Notes: generated from the letters alone by a model not told the origin. DNA of 64,000 bases from CAVTRI01 sp963737075 (GCA_963737075.1 CAVTRI010000002.1:1736001-1800000), one strand, 5' to 3'. Counted from the stretch's first letter, positions 34,520 to 44,134 are shown. Program-made: numbers and translations.

Positions 34520-35557
34520 TTACTTGCGCAGCCCGCGGGCAAACTCGGCGGCTACCCGGAAGAGGCCCGGCGCCATCGGCTCCATCCGATCGTTGTCGAC
34601 GCCCGCCTTGACGGCCCGGGCATGGTTGCCCTCGAGGATCACCCCCAGCTTGAACAGGGCCAACGCTTCGTAATAGGCGATAGCTGACACATCCCGTCCC
34701 GTGGCCTCTTCGTACCGTCTGGCCATCTCGGCCCGGGTCGGGTAGCCCTTCAGCTGACGACCGTCGTGCTCGCCGAGCGGCCCTCGTTCGCCCGGCTCGA
34801 GCCACCGGGCGAGGAGATGGCCGATATCGAGCAGGGGATCGCCGATCGTGCCCGTGTCCCAGTCCACGATCGCCGCCAGGCGGACGGGGCGATCGGGGGT
34901 GACCATAACGTTGTGGGGGCTGTAGTCGCCGTGGATGATGCCCGCCGGGCTCATCTGCGGCCGGTTGACTTGCAGCCATTCGCTCAGGAACTCCTCCTCG
35001 GGGAGGTCCCTTACCCGATAGCCGTCCAGCTGTCCCCGCCAACGGTCGACTTGCCGTTCGAGAAAGCCCTCCGGCTTGCCCAGCCCTTCCAGCCCCCGCG
35101 CCCGCCAGTCGACTTTGGACAGCTCCGCGATCCCGTCGACGTAGGCCATGGCGAGTTCGTGCGCACTGTCGGGATCGTCGCTGATCCAGGGAGGGATGCT
35201 CACCCCTGGCGTGAAGCCCTCGACGACGGACATGATCATGAACGTGGCGCCGATAAGGCCGGGGTCTTCGCAGAACAGCAACGGCGTGGGGTGGGGCACC
35301 GGCGTGCCTTCCAACGCCGACAGGATGCGCCATTCGCGCTTGGTGTCAGCCGCGGACGGATGATTCTTGACGACGGGCGGCCGGCGCAGCACCCAGCGGT
35401 TGGCACCTCGCTGGATGAGGTACAGGGCGTTGGCGATGCCGGCTTCCTCGCCGAGCCGTCGCCCGACGAGAGGCTCCCCGGCGCCCGGCAGGCGGTCGCC
35501 GATCCAGTCGCCCAGCGCGGCAGCGTCCAACTCTACGCCGGCCCGGGCGTCGCTCAC
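34520..35557 (-). CDS. APH-type phosphotransferase family protein
   Basis: A 345-residue kinase-like protein of the aminoglycoside-phosphotransferase family, close to the ACAD10/11-linked subgroup common in actinomycetes. It shows the lobe-1 segment RWVLRRPP, VEGFTPGVS, the catalytic loop HGDYSPHNVMV (His209, Asp211, Asn216) and DWDTGTIGDPLLDIG (Asp232/234), matching the Brenner and DFG-like motifs. Such proteins may phosphorylate hydroxyacyl-CoA or other alcohols. The GTG at 35557 overlaps the upstream isomerase stop by 4 bases (GTGA). It is last in the AKR, isomerase, kinase operon. Confidence 0.87.
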   Translation of the reverse strand: MSDARAGVELDAAALGDWIGDRLPGAGEPLVGRRLGEEAGIANALYLIQRGANRWVLRRPPVVKNHPSAADTKREWRILSALEGTPVPHPTPLLFCEDPGLIGATFMIMSVVEGFTPGVSIPPWISDDPDSAHELAMAYVDGIAELSKVDWRARGLEGLGKPEGFLERQVDRWRGQLDGYRVRDLPEEEFLSEWLQVNRPQMSPAGIIHGDYSPHNVMVTPDRPVRLAAIVDWDTGTIGDPLLDIGHLLARWLEPGERGPLGEHDGRQLKGYPTRAEMARRYEEATGRDVSAIAYYEALALFKLGVILEGNHARAVKAGVDNDRMEPMAPGLFRVAAEFARGLRK

Positions 35558-36405
35558 GAGACCGCCAGGGCCAGCGACAGCACCGACCGTGCCGCTTGCG
35601 CAAGGCGGGTGGCTGCCACGACGGGACCCTGCCGAAGCAGTTCCTCGTCCCATGTTTCGACACCGACCGGTGCACGGACCCCCGCCCGAGCGAGCCGGCG
35701 AACCAGTTCGACGACGCGGAAGTCGCCTTCACCCGGCATGCGCCGCCGAAGGATGTCCTCCTCCAGGGCCCCCTCCGGCTCGGCGGCGCCGTCGGCCAAC
35801 TGAATGCTCATGATCCGCTCGGATGGGACAGCTGCCAGCGCGTTGTCGTTGCTGGTCGACCGACGGTGATGCCAGACGTCGAGAAGGATGCCACCGTTTG
35901 GACGGCCGGCCAGGCGCACGATCTCCCATGCGGTGGCGACGTCGTTGATGGTGGCCATCGCCGGGAACTCCAGGCTCACCTGCAAGCCTGCGTCGGCCGC
36001 GATGTCACACAGCCGCGCAAACGGGCCCGCCGCCTGCTCCGGCGTGGTCGGTGTCCCGAAATGCGTCGCCACCAGCGTGTGCGCTCCGAGGGCCTCGCCG
36101 ATGCGGACCATCTCCTCATCCGACGCCCGCGGACGCCAGCGCTCGGGAGCTTCACTCGGCGGCGAAAGCCAACTGCCGGCGGACTCGACGTCGGTCACCG
36201 CCAGGCCACGATCCGACAGAAGCGTCCGCATGTCGGCGTCGCTCAGACCGTCGCCCGTCCGGCCGCGGTGGTACACCGAACCCACGACGGTTACGGCGTC
36301 AAACCCGGTTGCGGCTGCTGTGTCGACGAGGTCCCGGAAGCCAATAGGGACCATCGACATGGCGCACAGCACGAGCTCGGATCCGAGCTCAGGAGACGTC
36401 GTCAT
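35554..36405 (-). CDS. Sugar phosphate isomerase/epimerase-type TIM barrel
   Basis: A 283-residue protein of the AP-endonuclease-2-like TIM barrel family (xylose isomerase-like). It shows GFDAVTVVGSVYHRG, GAHTLVATHFG, VSLEFPA, GILLDVWHHRRS and VGVETWDEEL, which carry the Glu, Asp and His residues expected to bind a divalent metal. Members isomerise or epimerise sugars or act on keto acids and dehydroshikimate. It is coupled by 4-base overlaps to the aldo/keto reductase before it and the APH protein after it. The substrate is not evident; the operon looks like a small carbonyl/hydroxy-acid module rather than beta-oxidation. Confidence 0.85.
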   Translation of the reverse strand: MTTSPELGSELVLCAMSMVPIGFRDLVDTAAATGFDAVTVVGSVYHRGRTGDGLSDADMRTLLSDRGLAVTDVESAGSWLSPPSEAPERWRPRASDEEMVRIGEALGAHTLVATHFGTPTTPEQAAGPFARLCDIAADAGLQVSLEFPAMATINDVATAWEIVRLAGRPNGGILLDVWHHRRSTSNDNALAAVPSERIMSIQLADGAAEPEGALEEDILRRRMPGEGDFRVVELVRRLARAGVRAPVGVETWDEELLRQGPVVAATRLAQAARSVLSLALAVS

Positions 36406-37352
36406 GGCTGTGGCGCGGGACCAACAAGAGCGGCGACCTCTTCGATCTCCTCCGACGAGAGGGACCAGTCGGCGGCGCGGGCGTTGGCGACCACCTGCTC
36501 GGGTTTGGTCGCCCCCGCGATGACAGAGGCGACGATGGGCTGGGAGGCCAGCCAGGCAATGGCCAGCTCGGCGACGGATCGGCCGTGAGCTGACGCCCAG
36601 CCCTCGAAGCGTTCAATCGAGGCGGCGTCTCGCTCGACGATGTGTTTGGCCTGCGCGGCGTCGAGGTGGCGGGCGAACCGACTGTCGGTCGGCGGCGGCT
36701 GGCCTGGCCTGTACTTACCGGTCAGCATCCCGCTGGCCAGCGGGAAGAAGGGAATGAGCGCCATTGCGTGCTTCTCCAGGACGGGAACGACTTCTGACCC
36801 CGCTTCCTGGCGCAACAGGTTGTATCGATTCTGCGATGAGACCGGACGGGCGAAATTGTTCGTTTCGGCGGCCGCGCATCGGCGCTCGATCTCGTCGGGA
36901 ACGAGGTTGCAGACTCCGTGGTGAACGACCTTCCCCGCCCGGACCAAGCGATCGAGAGCGGCGAGCGTTTCCTCCGGCTCCACCCCCGGGTCCGGAAAGT
37001 GTTGCTGGTAGAGGTCGATACGGTCCGTCTCCAGCCGGCGCAAGGAGTCGTCCACCGCCCGCACGATCCACTGGGCGCTGGCACCGCCACGCTCGGGGTC
37101 TCCGTCCATATGGTGGCCGAACTTGGTGGCGATCACGGCTTCATCTCGCCGGCCGCGCAGGGCTCGGCCCAGGTACTCCTCCGAGACGCCTTCCGGTCCG
37201 TACTCGTCGGCCGTGTCGAAGAAGTTGATGCCTTCATCCAGTGCGGCGGCGACGATACGAGCCGTGAGGGACGCGTTGGCCGTCGGCCCGAACTGATTGC
37301 AGCCAATCCCGACGAGAGATACCTCGAGCGATCCGAGCTTTCGGCGCAACAT
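36402..37352 (-). CDS. Aldo/keto reductase
   Basis: A 316-residue NADPH-dependent aldo/keto reductase. The catalytic tetrad is visible as Asp46 (FFDTADEYG), Tyr51, Lys77 (ATKFGHH) and His118 (YQQHFPDP). The C-terminal cofactor segment is VIAGATKPEQVVANA. It should reduce an aldehyde or ketone. It is the first gene of an overlapping three-gene operon and lies 34 bases after the NifU-like gene, which runs in the same direction. The start ATG at 37352 follows GGTGGAAAG. Confidence 0.92.
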   Translation of the reverse strand: MLRRKLGSLEVSLVGIGCNQFGPTANASLTARIVAAALDEGINFFDTADEYGPEGVSEEYLGRALRGRRDEAVIATKFGHHMDGDPERGGASAQWIVRAVDDSLRRLETDRIDLYQQHFPDPGVEPEETLAALDRLVRAGKVVHHGVCNLVPDEIERRCAAAETNNFARPVSSQNRYNLLRQEAGSEVVPVLEKHAMALIPFFPLASGMLTGKYRPGQPPPTDSRFARHLDAAQAKHIVERDAASIERFEGWASAHGRSVAELAIAWLASQPIVASVIAGATKPEQVVANARAADWSLSSEEIEEVAALVGPAPQP

Positions 37353-37386
37353 CCGTGGAGTCTTTCCACCACGCGCCGCGCGAGCT

Positions 37387-37584
37387 CTAGGCTCCGCTCA
37401 CGACGGAAACCTTGGCTTCAGGGTCCCGTCTCTGCACAGCCTCCTCCAGCAGCGTGGTTAGGTCATCCTCGCTCATGGCACACGCCTGACAGTCGCCCAT
37501 AGACGCCCGCACCACGATCTGTTTGGTGGACGGGTCACACGACTCAACATGGAACCGCGCGCCGTCGGCCACAAGGGGTTGCAC
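37387..37584 (-). CDS. Small NifU-like protein
   Basis: A 65-residue protein resembling the C-terminal NifU/Nfu domain. It shows VQPLVADGARFHV (residues 1-13), IVVRASMGDCQAC with the CxxC that binds an iron-sulfur cluster, then SEDDLTTLLEEAVQRRDPEAKV. The usual Nfu domain begins about ten residues earlier, and the upstream in-frame codons SQLESIVRSI continue the pattern but have no standard start codon. The true start is therefore uncertain, or the 5' end is damaged. It could deliver Fe-S clusters to nearby redox enzymes, but that is speculation. Confidence 0.6.
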   Translation of the reverse strand: MQPLVADGARFHVESCDPSTKQIVVRASMGDCQACAMSEDDLTTLLEEAVQRRDPEAKVSVVSGA

Positions 37585-37672
37585 GATGGAGCGAACAATG
37601 GACTCCAGCTGCGACCGCCAAACGCTCTCCTGCCTGTTCCACTCTCCCTCGGTGCATCGCCGCCGAACCCTA

Positions 37673-37801
37673 TCACCGCGCTATTAGATGGTCGTTGACC
37701 ACTACGGACGCGCCCTGCTCGGCAGCGAGGTGGGCGTAAGCCCGGCCGAGGCCGCTTCCTGCGCCCGTGACGACGACGCTCTTACCGTTCAGATACGACA
37801 T
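37673..37801 (-). pseudogene. SDR N-terminal relic
   Basis: A 42-codon frame with a good ribosome site (GGAAGGG) and a perfect SDR beginning: GKSVVVTGAGSGLGRAYAHL, then ASVVVND. Instead of continuing it stops after HLIAR. The sequence up to VND matches other SDRs in the window such as 48714-49673. The rest of the gene is missing, so this is a truncated relic with its start region preserved. Confidence 0.8.
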
Positions 37802-37924
37802 CGGCCATGACCCTTCCTGGTTAGCGTTTCTCCATTCAGTACCCCGAAAAGCAGAGGCCTGTCCAACCGTGTGCGGGCGGCAGTCGGTTCGTTCGAGGGT
37901 CGCCCGCTCTGGCACACTCGGCCC
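37802..37924. promoter_or_regulatory. Divergent gap with GTCCAACCG variant box
   Basis: The gap between the two SDR relics contains GTCCAACCG at 37861-37869, one base from the recurrent box. The plus-strand relic has CACACT 6 bases before its ATG and no ribosome site. The region looks like the old promoter of a divergent SDR pair. Confidence 0.35.
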
Positions 37925-38329
37925 ATGACCCCTGATCTGAGGACCGGCTCTCGCTTGAGGGGTGCGAAGGCTGTGGTGACCGGCTCCGGCGGCGCCATGG
38001 GCGCGGCCATCGCTGTCCGGTTCGCACAGGAAGGCGCGGACGTCGCGCTTAATGATCGGCGGCCAGGTCTCACCACGCAAACTGAGCAAGCCGTGCGGGA
38101 CCTCGGACGGGACGTGGTCACCGTGGTCGCCAACGTCACACGCCGCAACCTCGTTTCTTCCGACTACGACCGCCTGTACGAGGCGGCCGCCAAAGCGGGC
38201 GGCAGTCTGATTGACCGGGTCGCCCATGTTGACGAGGTGGCCGAGATAGTCCTCTTCCTCTGCGGTCCGCTTTCGTTGTCCCTTACCGGATCGGTGGTCA
38301 ACTTCGACGGGGGTTTCACCGCCCACTGA
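37925..38329 (+). pseudogene. SDR with internal deletion (no active site)
   Basis: A 134-codon open frame joining the beginning and end of an SDR. It opens with AKAVVTGSGGAMGAAIAVRF, DVALND and DVVTVVANV, and closes with VDEVAEIVLFLCGP and LTGSVVNFDGGF. The central part with NNAG, the catalytic Ser, YxxxK and the PG loop is absent. The join lies around residues 75-95. A normal SDR has about 250 residues. It may still fold partly, but no catalysis is expected. Confidence 0.75.
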
Positions 38330-38342
38330 CACCATTCCGCTG

Positions 38343-38358
38343 TACGACGTAGAATAGA
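38343..38358. promoter_or_regulatory. TAC-N3-GTA palindrome shared with 49686-49704
   Basis: TACGACGTAGAATAGA lies 24 bases before the amidohydrolase start. Its last ten bases, GTAGAATAGA, are the exact reverse complement of TCTATTCTAC at 49686-49695, which stands before another amidohydrolase. Both sites contain TAC-N3-GTA. A shared operator is plausible. Confidence 0.45.
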
Positions 38359-38381
38359 AGCATCTGACAGGGAGGTCTCCG

Positions 38382-39524
38382 GTGTACGAGCTGTTCAGCG
38401 TCGATGACCACATCGTCGAGCCGCGAGACGTATGGACGAAGAGGGTGCCTGCTCGCTACCTCGACCGCGCCCCGCATGTGATCGAGGAGGACGGGCGCGA
38501 GGTCTGGGTGTGGGACGGCGGCCGCGAGGCCACGATGGGACTCAACGCCGTGGCCGGCAAGCCGCGCCAGCATTGGGGGGTCGAGCCCGCCCGCTTCAAC
38601 GACATGATCCCGGGCTGCTATGACCCCAAGGAACGGGCGAAGGACTTCCTTTCCAACGGCATCTTCGCCAGCGTCGCGTTCCCCACCCTGCCCGGGTTCG
38701 CGGGCAGAAAGTTCCAGACCTTCCCGGACAAGGCTCTGGCGGTCGCCTGCGTCAAGGCGTGGAACGATTTCGTGATCGATGAATGGTGCGCTGCCCAACC
38801 GGAGATGTTCGTTCCCATGACCATCGCCCCGGTGTGGGACGTGGATTTGGCGGTCGCCGAAGCATCCCGAGCTGTCGACCGGGGATCCAAGGCCTTGTGC
38901 TGGATGGAGGATCCGGCCAACCTGGGGCTTCCTGGCTATCACACCGAGTACTGGGAACCGTTGTTCGCCCTCTGCCAGGAAGCCGACCTGCCAGTCTGCA
39001 TGCACATCGGCGGTGCGCTGCCGGCCGTCAGCCTCGAAGGCACGGTGCCGATGGTCGAAATCGCCGCCGCCTTCACGCAGGCGGCCCGATCGGCGGTGAA
39101 CATGATGTGCAGCCACATTCCCCGCAAGTACCCGGGCGTCAAGCTGGTGTGGTCCGAGGGTGGCATCGGCTGGATCACGGCCGCGATCGAACGGGCGGAC
39201 CGCCAGTGGGACCGGCACCAGTACTGGACGCACGTGCCCTATGCGGACGTGCAGCCGTCGGAGGTCGCCAGGCGGAACATGTGGTTTTGCATGATCGAGG
39301 AGCCGGTCGGGTTGAAGTACCGGGACGACTTCACCGTCGATCGCATCCTGTGGGAGTCGGATTACCCTCATGCCGACACGCCGTTCCCCAACACCCAAAC
39401 AGCTGTGAAAGCGCAGTTTGCCGGTGTACCCGACGACGAGGTCGTGAAGATGTCCCGCACGAACGCGGAGAAGCTGTTCAAGTTTCCGCTTTCGGAAGCT
39501 CTCATCTCGCAGTACTCAAATTGA
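38382..39524 (+). CDS. Amidohydrolase_2 family protein
   Basis: A 380-residue metal-dependent TIM-barrel protein. It has FSVDDHIVEPRDVW at the start, VCMHIGGALPA, WSEGGIGWITA, and LWESDYPHADTPFPN at the end. The metal-strand motifs are all present, with DYPHAD in place of DFPH. It is more like the enzyme at 17811 than the 32428/49732 pair. The GTG start follows GGGAGG. An SDR gene follows after 23 bases and a P450 after that, all on the plus strand, so a three-gene operon (amidohydrolase, SDR, P450) is likely. Confidence 0.88.
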   Translation: MYELFSVDDHIVEPRDVWTKRVPARYLDRAPHVIEEDGREVWVWDGGREATMGLNAVAGKPRQHWGVEPARFNDMIPGCYDPKERAKDFLSNGIFASVAFPTLPGFAGRKFQTFPDKALAVACVKAWNDFVIDEWCAAQPEMFVPMTIAPVWDVDLAVAEASRAVDRGSKALCWMEDPANLGLPGYHTEYWEPLFALCQEADLPVCMHIGGALPAVSLEGTVPMVEIAAAFTQAARSAVNMMCSHIPRKYPGVKLVWSEGGIGWITAAIERADRQWDRHQYWTHVPYADVQPSEVARRNMWFCMIEEPVGLKYRDDFTVDRILWESDYPHADTPFPNTQTAVKAQFAGVPDDEVVKMSRTNAEKLFKFPLSEALISQYSN

Positions 39525-39547
39525 ACGAAGGACGAGGAGGTCAGCCA

Positions 39548-40417
39548 GTGGCACGGTTCGATGGGAAAGTCATCTTCATTACGGGGGCCGGATCGGGGCT
39601 TGGCCGAGAGTGCGCCCTCTGGTGGGCCGAGGAGGGCGGCTCGATCATCGTCACGGACGTGGTCGAAAAGCGAGCGCTCGATGTCGCCGACCAGATAGGA
39701 GACAAGGGCGGAGCCTGCCTGCCCATCAAAGTCGATGTCGGAGTGGAGCGGGAGGTCGAGGCCGCGGTCGACCGGACGGTGACGGAGTTCGGACGCCTTG
39801 ACGTCATGTTTGCCAATGCCGGCAAGCCGGTGGAGGGTTTCGGCTCCATTGCCTTTGAGAACATCACCGAGGCGCAGTGGAACGATGTCAACGACACGGT
39901 CTTCAAGGGTGTCTTCTTCTGTGGGAAGCACGCGGCCCGGGTGATGAAGAACCAAGGGGGCGGTAACATCGTTGTCACTGCATCCGCCGGCGGTATCAAC
40001 GCCTATCCTGGGTTCGCTCCCTACTGCGCTGGCAAGGCGGGCGCTATCGGCCTGGTTCGCAGCATGGCGTTCGACTTGGGTGGGTACGGGATTCGGGTCA
40101 ACGGTCTTGCACCCACGCACGGGATGTCGGCGAACTTCGCCCTGCCTCCCGATGCAGAGGTGCTCGGCTTGTCGTACGAGGAAGCGGCCTTGGCCGAGTC
40201 GGGAGAGTCCTGGGAGCCGAAGAACTTCCCCGGGCCGCTCAAGCTGAGCCGGCCACCGACGCTGCGCGACAACGCGGCGGTCGCGACCTTCCTGGCCTCG
40301 GACGATTCCTTCTACATGTCCGGGGTCGTCATTCCCTCCTGCGATGGCGGTAGCTTCGCCCGCAGTTCCATCCCATTCCCGGACAGTTGGTCGCTCGACG
40401 AGGAAGTCGCTCAGTAG
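39548..40417 (+). CDS. SDR family oxidoreductase
   Basis: A 289-residue SDR with TGAGSGLG, DVGVERE, ANAGKP and the active site YCAGK in APYCAGKAGAIG. The C-terminal part is extended (GESWEPKNFPGPLKLSR) before the closing SGVVIPSCDGG, which suggests a larger substrate pocket lid than in FabG. The GTG at 39548 is chosen because GAGGAGG stands 7 bases before it. It sits between the amidohydrolase and the P450, separated by 23 and 15 bases, and may oxidise the alcohol formed by the P450. Confidence 0.87.
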   Translation: MARFDGKVIFITGAGSGLGRECALWWAEEGGSIIVTDVVEKRALDVADQIGDKGGACLPIKVDVGVEREVEAAVDRTVTEFGRLDVMFANAGKPVEGFGSIAFENITEAQWNDVNDTVFKGVFFCGKHAARVMKNQGGGNIVVTASAGGINAYPGFAPYCAGKAGAIGLVRSMAFDLGGYGIRVNGLAPTHGMSANFALPPDAEVLGLSYEEAALAESGESWEPKNFPGPLKLSRPPTLRDNAAVATFLASDDSFYMSGVVIPSCDGGSFARSSIPFPDSWSLDEEVAQ

Positions 40418-40432
40418 CGGAGGGAGTAAGGA

Positions 40433-41686
40433 GTGTCCACCATCGAGCGGATCGAAGATCTCGCGGACCCCACGTTCAACCCGTATCTTGCTGACGAAGC
40501 CGTGTTCGGTGATGTCGTGGACCCGTACTCGGTGATCGACGACATCCGCAAAGAAGGCCCGGTTGTTGCCGGGTCGTACAGGGAGCGGCTCGGCATTCCG
40601 CCGCAGCCCGAGTCGGAGTCGGCCACCGGCGGCCATTTCATGGTCCTCTCGTTCGCGGCTGTAAACCAGGTGCTCAACGACCCGGTCACCTACTCGAACA
40701 AGGCGTTCGAACCGACCCTGGGTAGAGCGTTCGGTCACACGGTCAGCGTGATGGATCCTCCCGAGCACACGGAATACCGGAAGATCTTGCAGAAGGCGTT
40801 CCGCCCCAACATCGTGCAGCACTGGGGCGACGCGATCGTCGCGCCCGTCATCGACGAGTTGATCTCCAAGATCCAGGGTGCCGGGGCTGGTACGGCGGAG
40901 CTGGTGGAGCAGTTCGCCCGCCCCCACCCGTTCAACGTCATCTACCGGATGCTCGGGCTTCCCCAGGAGGACATCGAGGTCTTCTACAAGCTCACGGTCG
41001 CCCAGATCATCACCTTCCCGACCATGGACAACGCGCTCGAGGCGTCAGCGAAGCTCGGACGGTACTTCTCTCGAATGCTCGCCGAGCGGCGGGCCGATCC
41101 GGGCACCGACATTGTCAGCGTGATCGCGACCACGACCGTCGACAGTGAACCGCTCCCGGATGACGTCGCCATCTCATTCCTGCGCCAGCTGATCAACGCC
41201 GGCGGCGACACGACGTTCCGGACGACGACGGCATTGCTGACGGGTTTGCTGACCAATCCAGACCACCTGGAAGCCCTGCGCGCCGACCGCAGCCTGGTGC
41301 CCGTCGCGGTGGAGGAGGCACTCCGCTGGGATGGACCGGTGTTGAGCTCAGAGCGGATGACGACCGCAGACAGCGTGATCGACGGTGTCCCGGTTCCGGC
41401 GCACGCCCTTCTGGACATGCTGTACGGGGCGGCCAACCACGACCCGGCCGAGTTCGAGCACCCAGAGAAGTTCGACATGTTTCGGGAGAAGCACCGCCAT
41501 TTCGGGTTTGCCTTCGGGGCCCACAACTGCCTGGGGCAGATGCTGGCTCGGCTCGAGATGAGCCGGGCGTTGGATGCGATCCTGGACAACTTGCCGAATG
41601 TGCGGCTGGACCCTGACTATCCGATGCCGCAGATGCGAGGCGCCATGATGCGGACCCCCCGGCAGCTCCACGCCCGGTTCGACTGA
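40433..41686 (+). CDS. Cytochrome P450
   Basis: A 417-residue soluble P450. It has the I-helix NAGGDTTFR, the K-helix EEALR (ExxR) and the heme loop FGFAFGAHNCLG with ligand Cys366. The N-terminal LADPTFNPYLADEA and the SVMDPPEHTEYRK C-helix segment are typical of actinobacterial P450s acting on terpenoids, fatty acids or steroids. The GTG is preceded by GGAGGGAGTAAG. No ferredoxin or ferredoxin reductase gene is adjacent. It converges directly on the tandem CoA-transferase (2-base gap). Confidence 0.93.
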   Translation: MSTIERIEDLADPTFNPYLADEAVFGDVVDPYSVIDDIRKEGPVVAGSYRERLGIPPQPESESATGGHFMVLSFAAVNQVLNDPVTYSNKAFEPTLGRAFGHTVSVMDPPEHTEYRKILQKAFRPNIVQHWGDAIVAPVIDELISKIQGAGAGTAELVEQFARPHPFNVIYRMLGLPQEDIEVFYKLTVAQIITFPTMDNALEASAKLGRYFSRMLAERRADPGTDIVSVIATTTVDSEPLPDDVAISFLRQLINAGGDTTFRTTTALLTGLLTNPDHLEALRADRSLVPVAVEEALRWDGPVLSSERMTTADSVIDGVPVPAHALLDMLYGAANHDPAEFEHPEKFDMFREKHRHFGFAFGAHNCLGQMLARLEMSRALDAILDNLPNVRLDPDYPMPQMRGAMMRTPRQLHARFD

Positions 41687-41688
41687 GC

Positions 41689-44113
41689 TCAGGAAGCGTC
41701 GGGGAGGCGCACCACTCCGTCGGCCGCCAGCTTCGCGATCTCGTCCTCGCTGTAGCCCAGTTCACTGAGGATGGCGGAGGTGTGCTGTGCGAAGAACGAC
41801 GCCGGCGCCATCCGTCCGGGCGTGGCGGAAAGCGCGGCCGGCGGAGCGTAGCGAAGCAGCTTGCCGAACAGTGGATGCCCGATCTCGCCGACCAGGCCCA
41901 TGGCCCGCAGGTTCGGGTCCGTCACTGCCATTTCGTGTTGCTGGATCTGGGTTACGGCCACACAGTTCGCCCCCTCACCCAGCATGACGGCTTCCCAGTC
42001 GGCAGCGGAGCGGGTCCGAAATAGCTCCTCCAGGGCCGCGCTCGAGGTCCGCGTCGTTCACTTCCCGGTCCTCGAGGGAGCCGAAGCGACTCTCGGTGAC
42101 GAGATCGTCCCTGCCTGCGGCGGCCATGGCGGTCACCCACTCCTCCTGCGTGGCAGCCGCCAGAAACACCCAGCCTGATTGGGCTTCGTACATTCGGTAC
42201 GTTGCCGACAGGCCAAGCTGCTCGGCATCGGCTTGGCGCACAGGCGTCTTGCCCCGATACCGGTTGAAGTCGTCGGAGTAGGCGAGCACGTTGCCGCCGA
42301 TCATGCTGGTTGCCAGGAACTGCCCTTGACCGGTCCGCTGCTTGTGGCGGAGACCGAAGAGGATGGCCGACAGCACGGCAACGGCCGCATTAGCGTCGCC
42401 GTCGGTCTGGTTTCGCATCCTGGGCGCCACCAGGACCTGAGCGGCCATCGCATCGAGCGACTTGTTGAGCTCGGGATCGAGCCAGTAGGCCGCCTGACGG
42501 TGGACACTTCCGGCGGCGGCTCCCGCGGTTCCGGCGTAGATGGGTCGATGCGCGTAGGGCCCGGAACTTCCGTAGCCCGCTCCGTGCACGTAGACCAGCT
42601 CCGGGTTGAGCCGCTTCGCTGTCTCGTAGTCGACACCGAGGCGCTTGTCCACCCCTGGCCGGAAGCCCTGGACGAACACGTCGGCTCGCCGGATGAGATC
42701 GTCCATGATCTGGCGCCCCTGATCGGTGCGCATGTCGAGGGAAATGCTCTCCTTGCCCTCCATGGTTTTCATTGCCCCCCACTCGGGGAACCCGAAGCTC
42801 CATCGCATCGGGTCGCCTTCGAGGCGTTCGACCTTGATCACCCTGGCCCCCAGGGCGCCGGCCATGGTCACGCCGAAGGGCATGGCGTAGAAGAAGCCGA
42901 ACTCCACGATCGTGATCCCTTCGAGGGCGTGCCGGGGCAGCGGGCCGCTTGCCTGCGAGGGCCCCTTGGGAGGAGGGAGCTGCTGGTGCTCGTCGAGCGA
43001 GGGAGCAGAGCGCTCGATGACGGACGGCGTCGAAGCGAAGCGGGCGAGCGGCCCGATCTGCTCGACCGGCCCGTGGACGGCGTCCACGACCTTGGCGACG
43101 TTGCCGTTGGCCCGGATCTGGGGGTGGTCGAGTGCCTCCTCGGGTGAGAGGACCGGTTCGAAGGGCAGGTCGTCGTTGGCGAGGGAGCGCGTGATCCACT
43201 CTTGCATGTCTCGCTCCTTGACCCGTTCGTAGATCGTGTTCTCCCACGCGGCAGCGTCCTCCAGGGTCCAAAACGCTGGCATGTCCTTGAACCGGTCGTC
43301 ATCGAGCATCCACTCGAGCTCCAGGACCTGGACGAGTGCCTTGGCTTGGTGGGGGAGCTGGGGGCTAAAAAACATCCATCGACCGTCTCTCGTACAGGCG
43401 GAAACCATGTACCTGGTGGCGACAGGGGTTCTCCGTTCGCTAACAACGGCCCGCTCGGCAGGCTTGGCGGCCCGCTGGCCGAGCTGGACGTGATAGGAGT
43501 TGAAATAGTCCATCGGGTGCAGCCCCAAGTAGAGGGACGCGTCCACGCGTTGGCCCACGCCTGTCATGTCTCTGACGACCAGCGCCGCGAGGATCCCGCT
43601 GACGGCGTGGTGGGCGGCGCCGTTGCTTGCGATGAGTGCCCCGGTGAAGATCGGGCCCGGCCGGAAGCCGAAGTCGCCCCGAGCGAAAGCTCCCGCCTTG
43701 GCCATCACGAGGGCGTCATAACCGTTGACGCCGGCATACGGCCCATTCCGTCCGAAGCCTTTGATGGAGCAGTAGATCAGGCCAGGGTTGTCGGCGCGCA
43801 CCTGCTCGTCGTCCAGACCAAGAGCTTCGGCTCGGCCGGCCGGCAAAGACTCAATGAGCACGTCCGCGGCCGCGACCAGGTTCCTCGCCGTCTGCCTTCC
43901 CTGTGGTGTGTTCAGGTCGGCGACCACGCTCTCCTTGCCCCGGTTCCACACCAGCCAGCCGGATGGGATCGTCGCGCGCAGGGAATCACCGCTCGGTGAC
44001 TCGAGTTTGAGGACCCGCGCGCCGTTGTCGGCGAGGAACATCCCCGTCTCCGATCCGGCGGCGCTTCCATCTCCGAGCTCGACGACAACGAGGTCGTCAC
44101 AAATTTGGACCAT
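41689..44113 (-). pseudogene. Tandem CaiB/BaiF CoA-transferase with frameshift
   Basis: Two class III CoA-transferase domains in one gene. The frame from 44113 covers residues 1 to about 690 and then runs into junk (ERGPGGAISDP) and a stop at 41975. The proper C-terminus (ALEELFRTRSAADWEAV, GYSEDEIAKLAADGVV) continues in another frame to 41689. Removing one G from CGCGGCC near 42035 restores DLERALEELF. At the catalytic-Asp position domain 1 has SLYLG and domain 2 has SMIGG, so neither half shows the Asp. It lies 21 bases after TetR on the same strand and has TACATT 7 bases before its ATG. It may be a real pseudogene or an assembly error. Confidence 0.85.
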
Positions 44114-44134
44114 CGTTGCAAATGTAGTGCCGCT

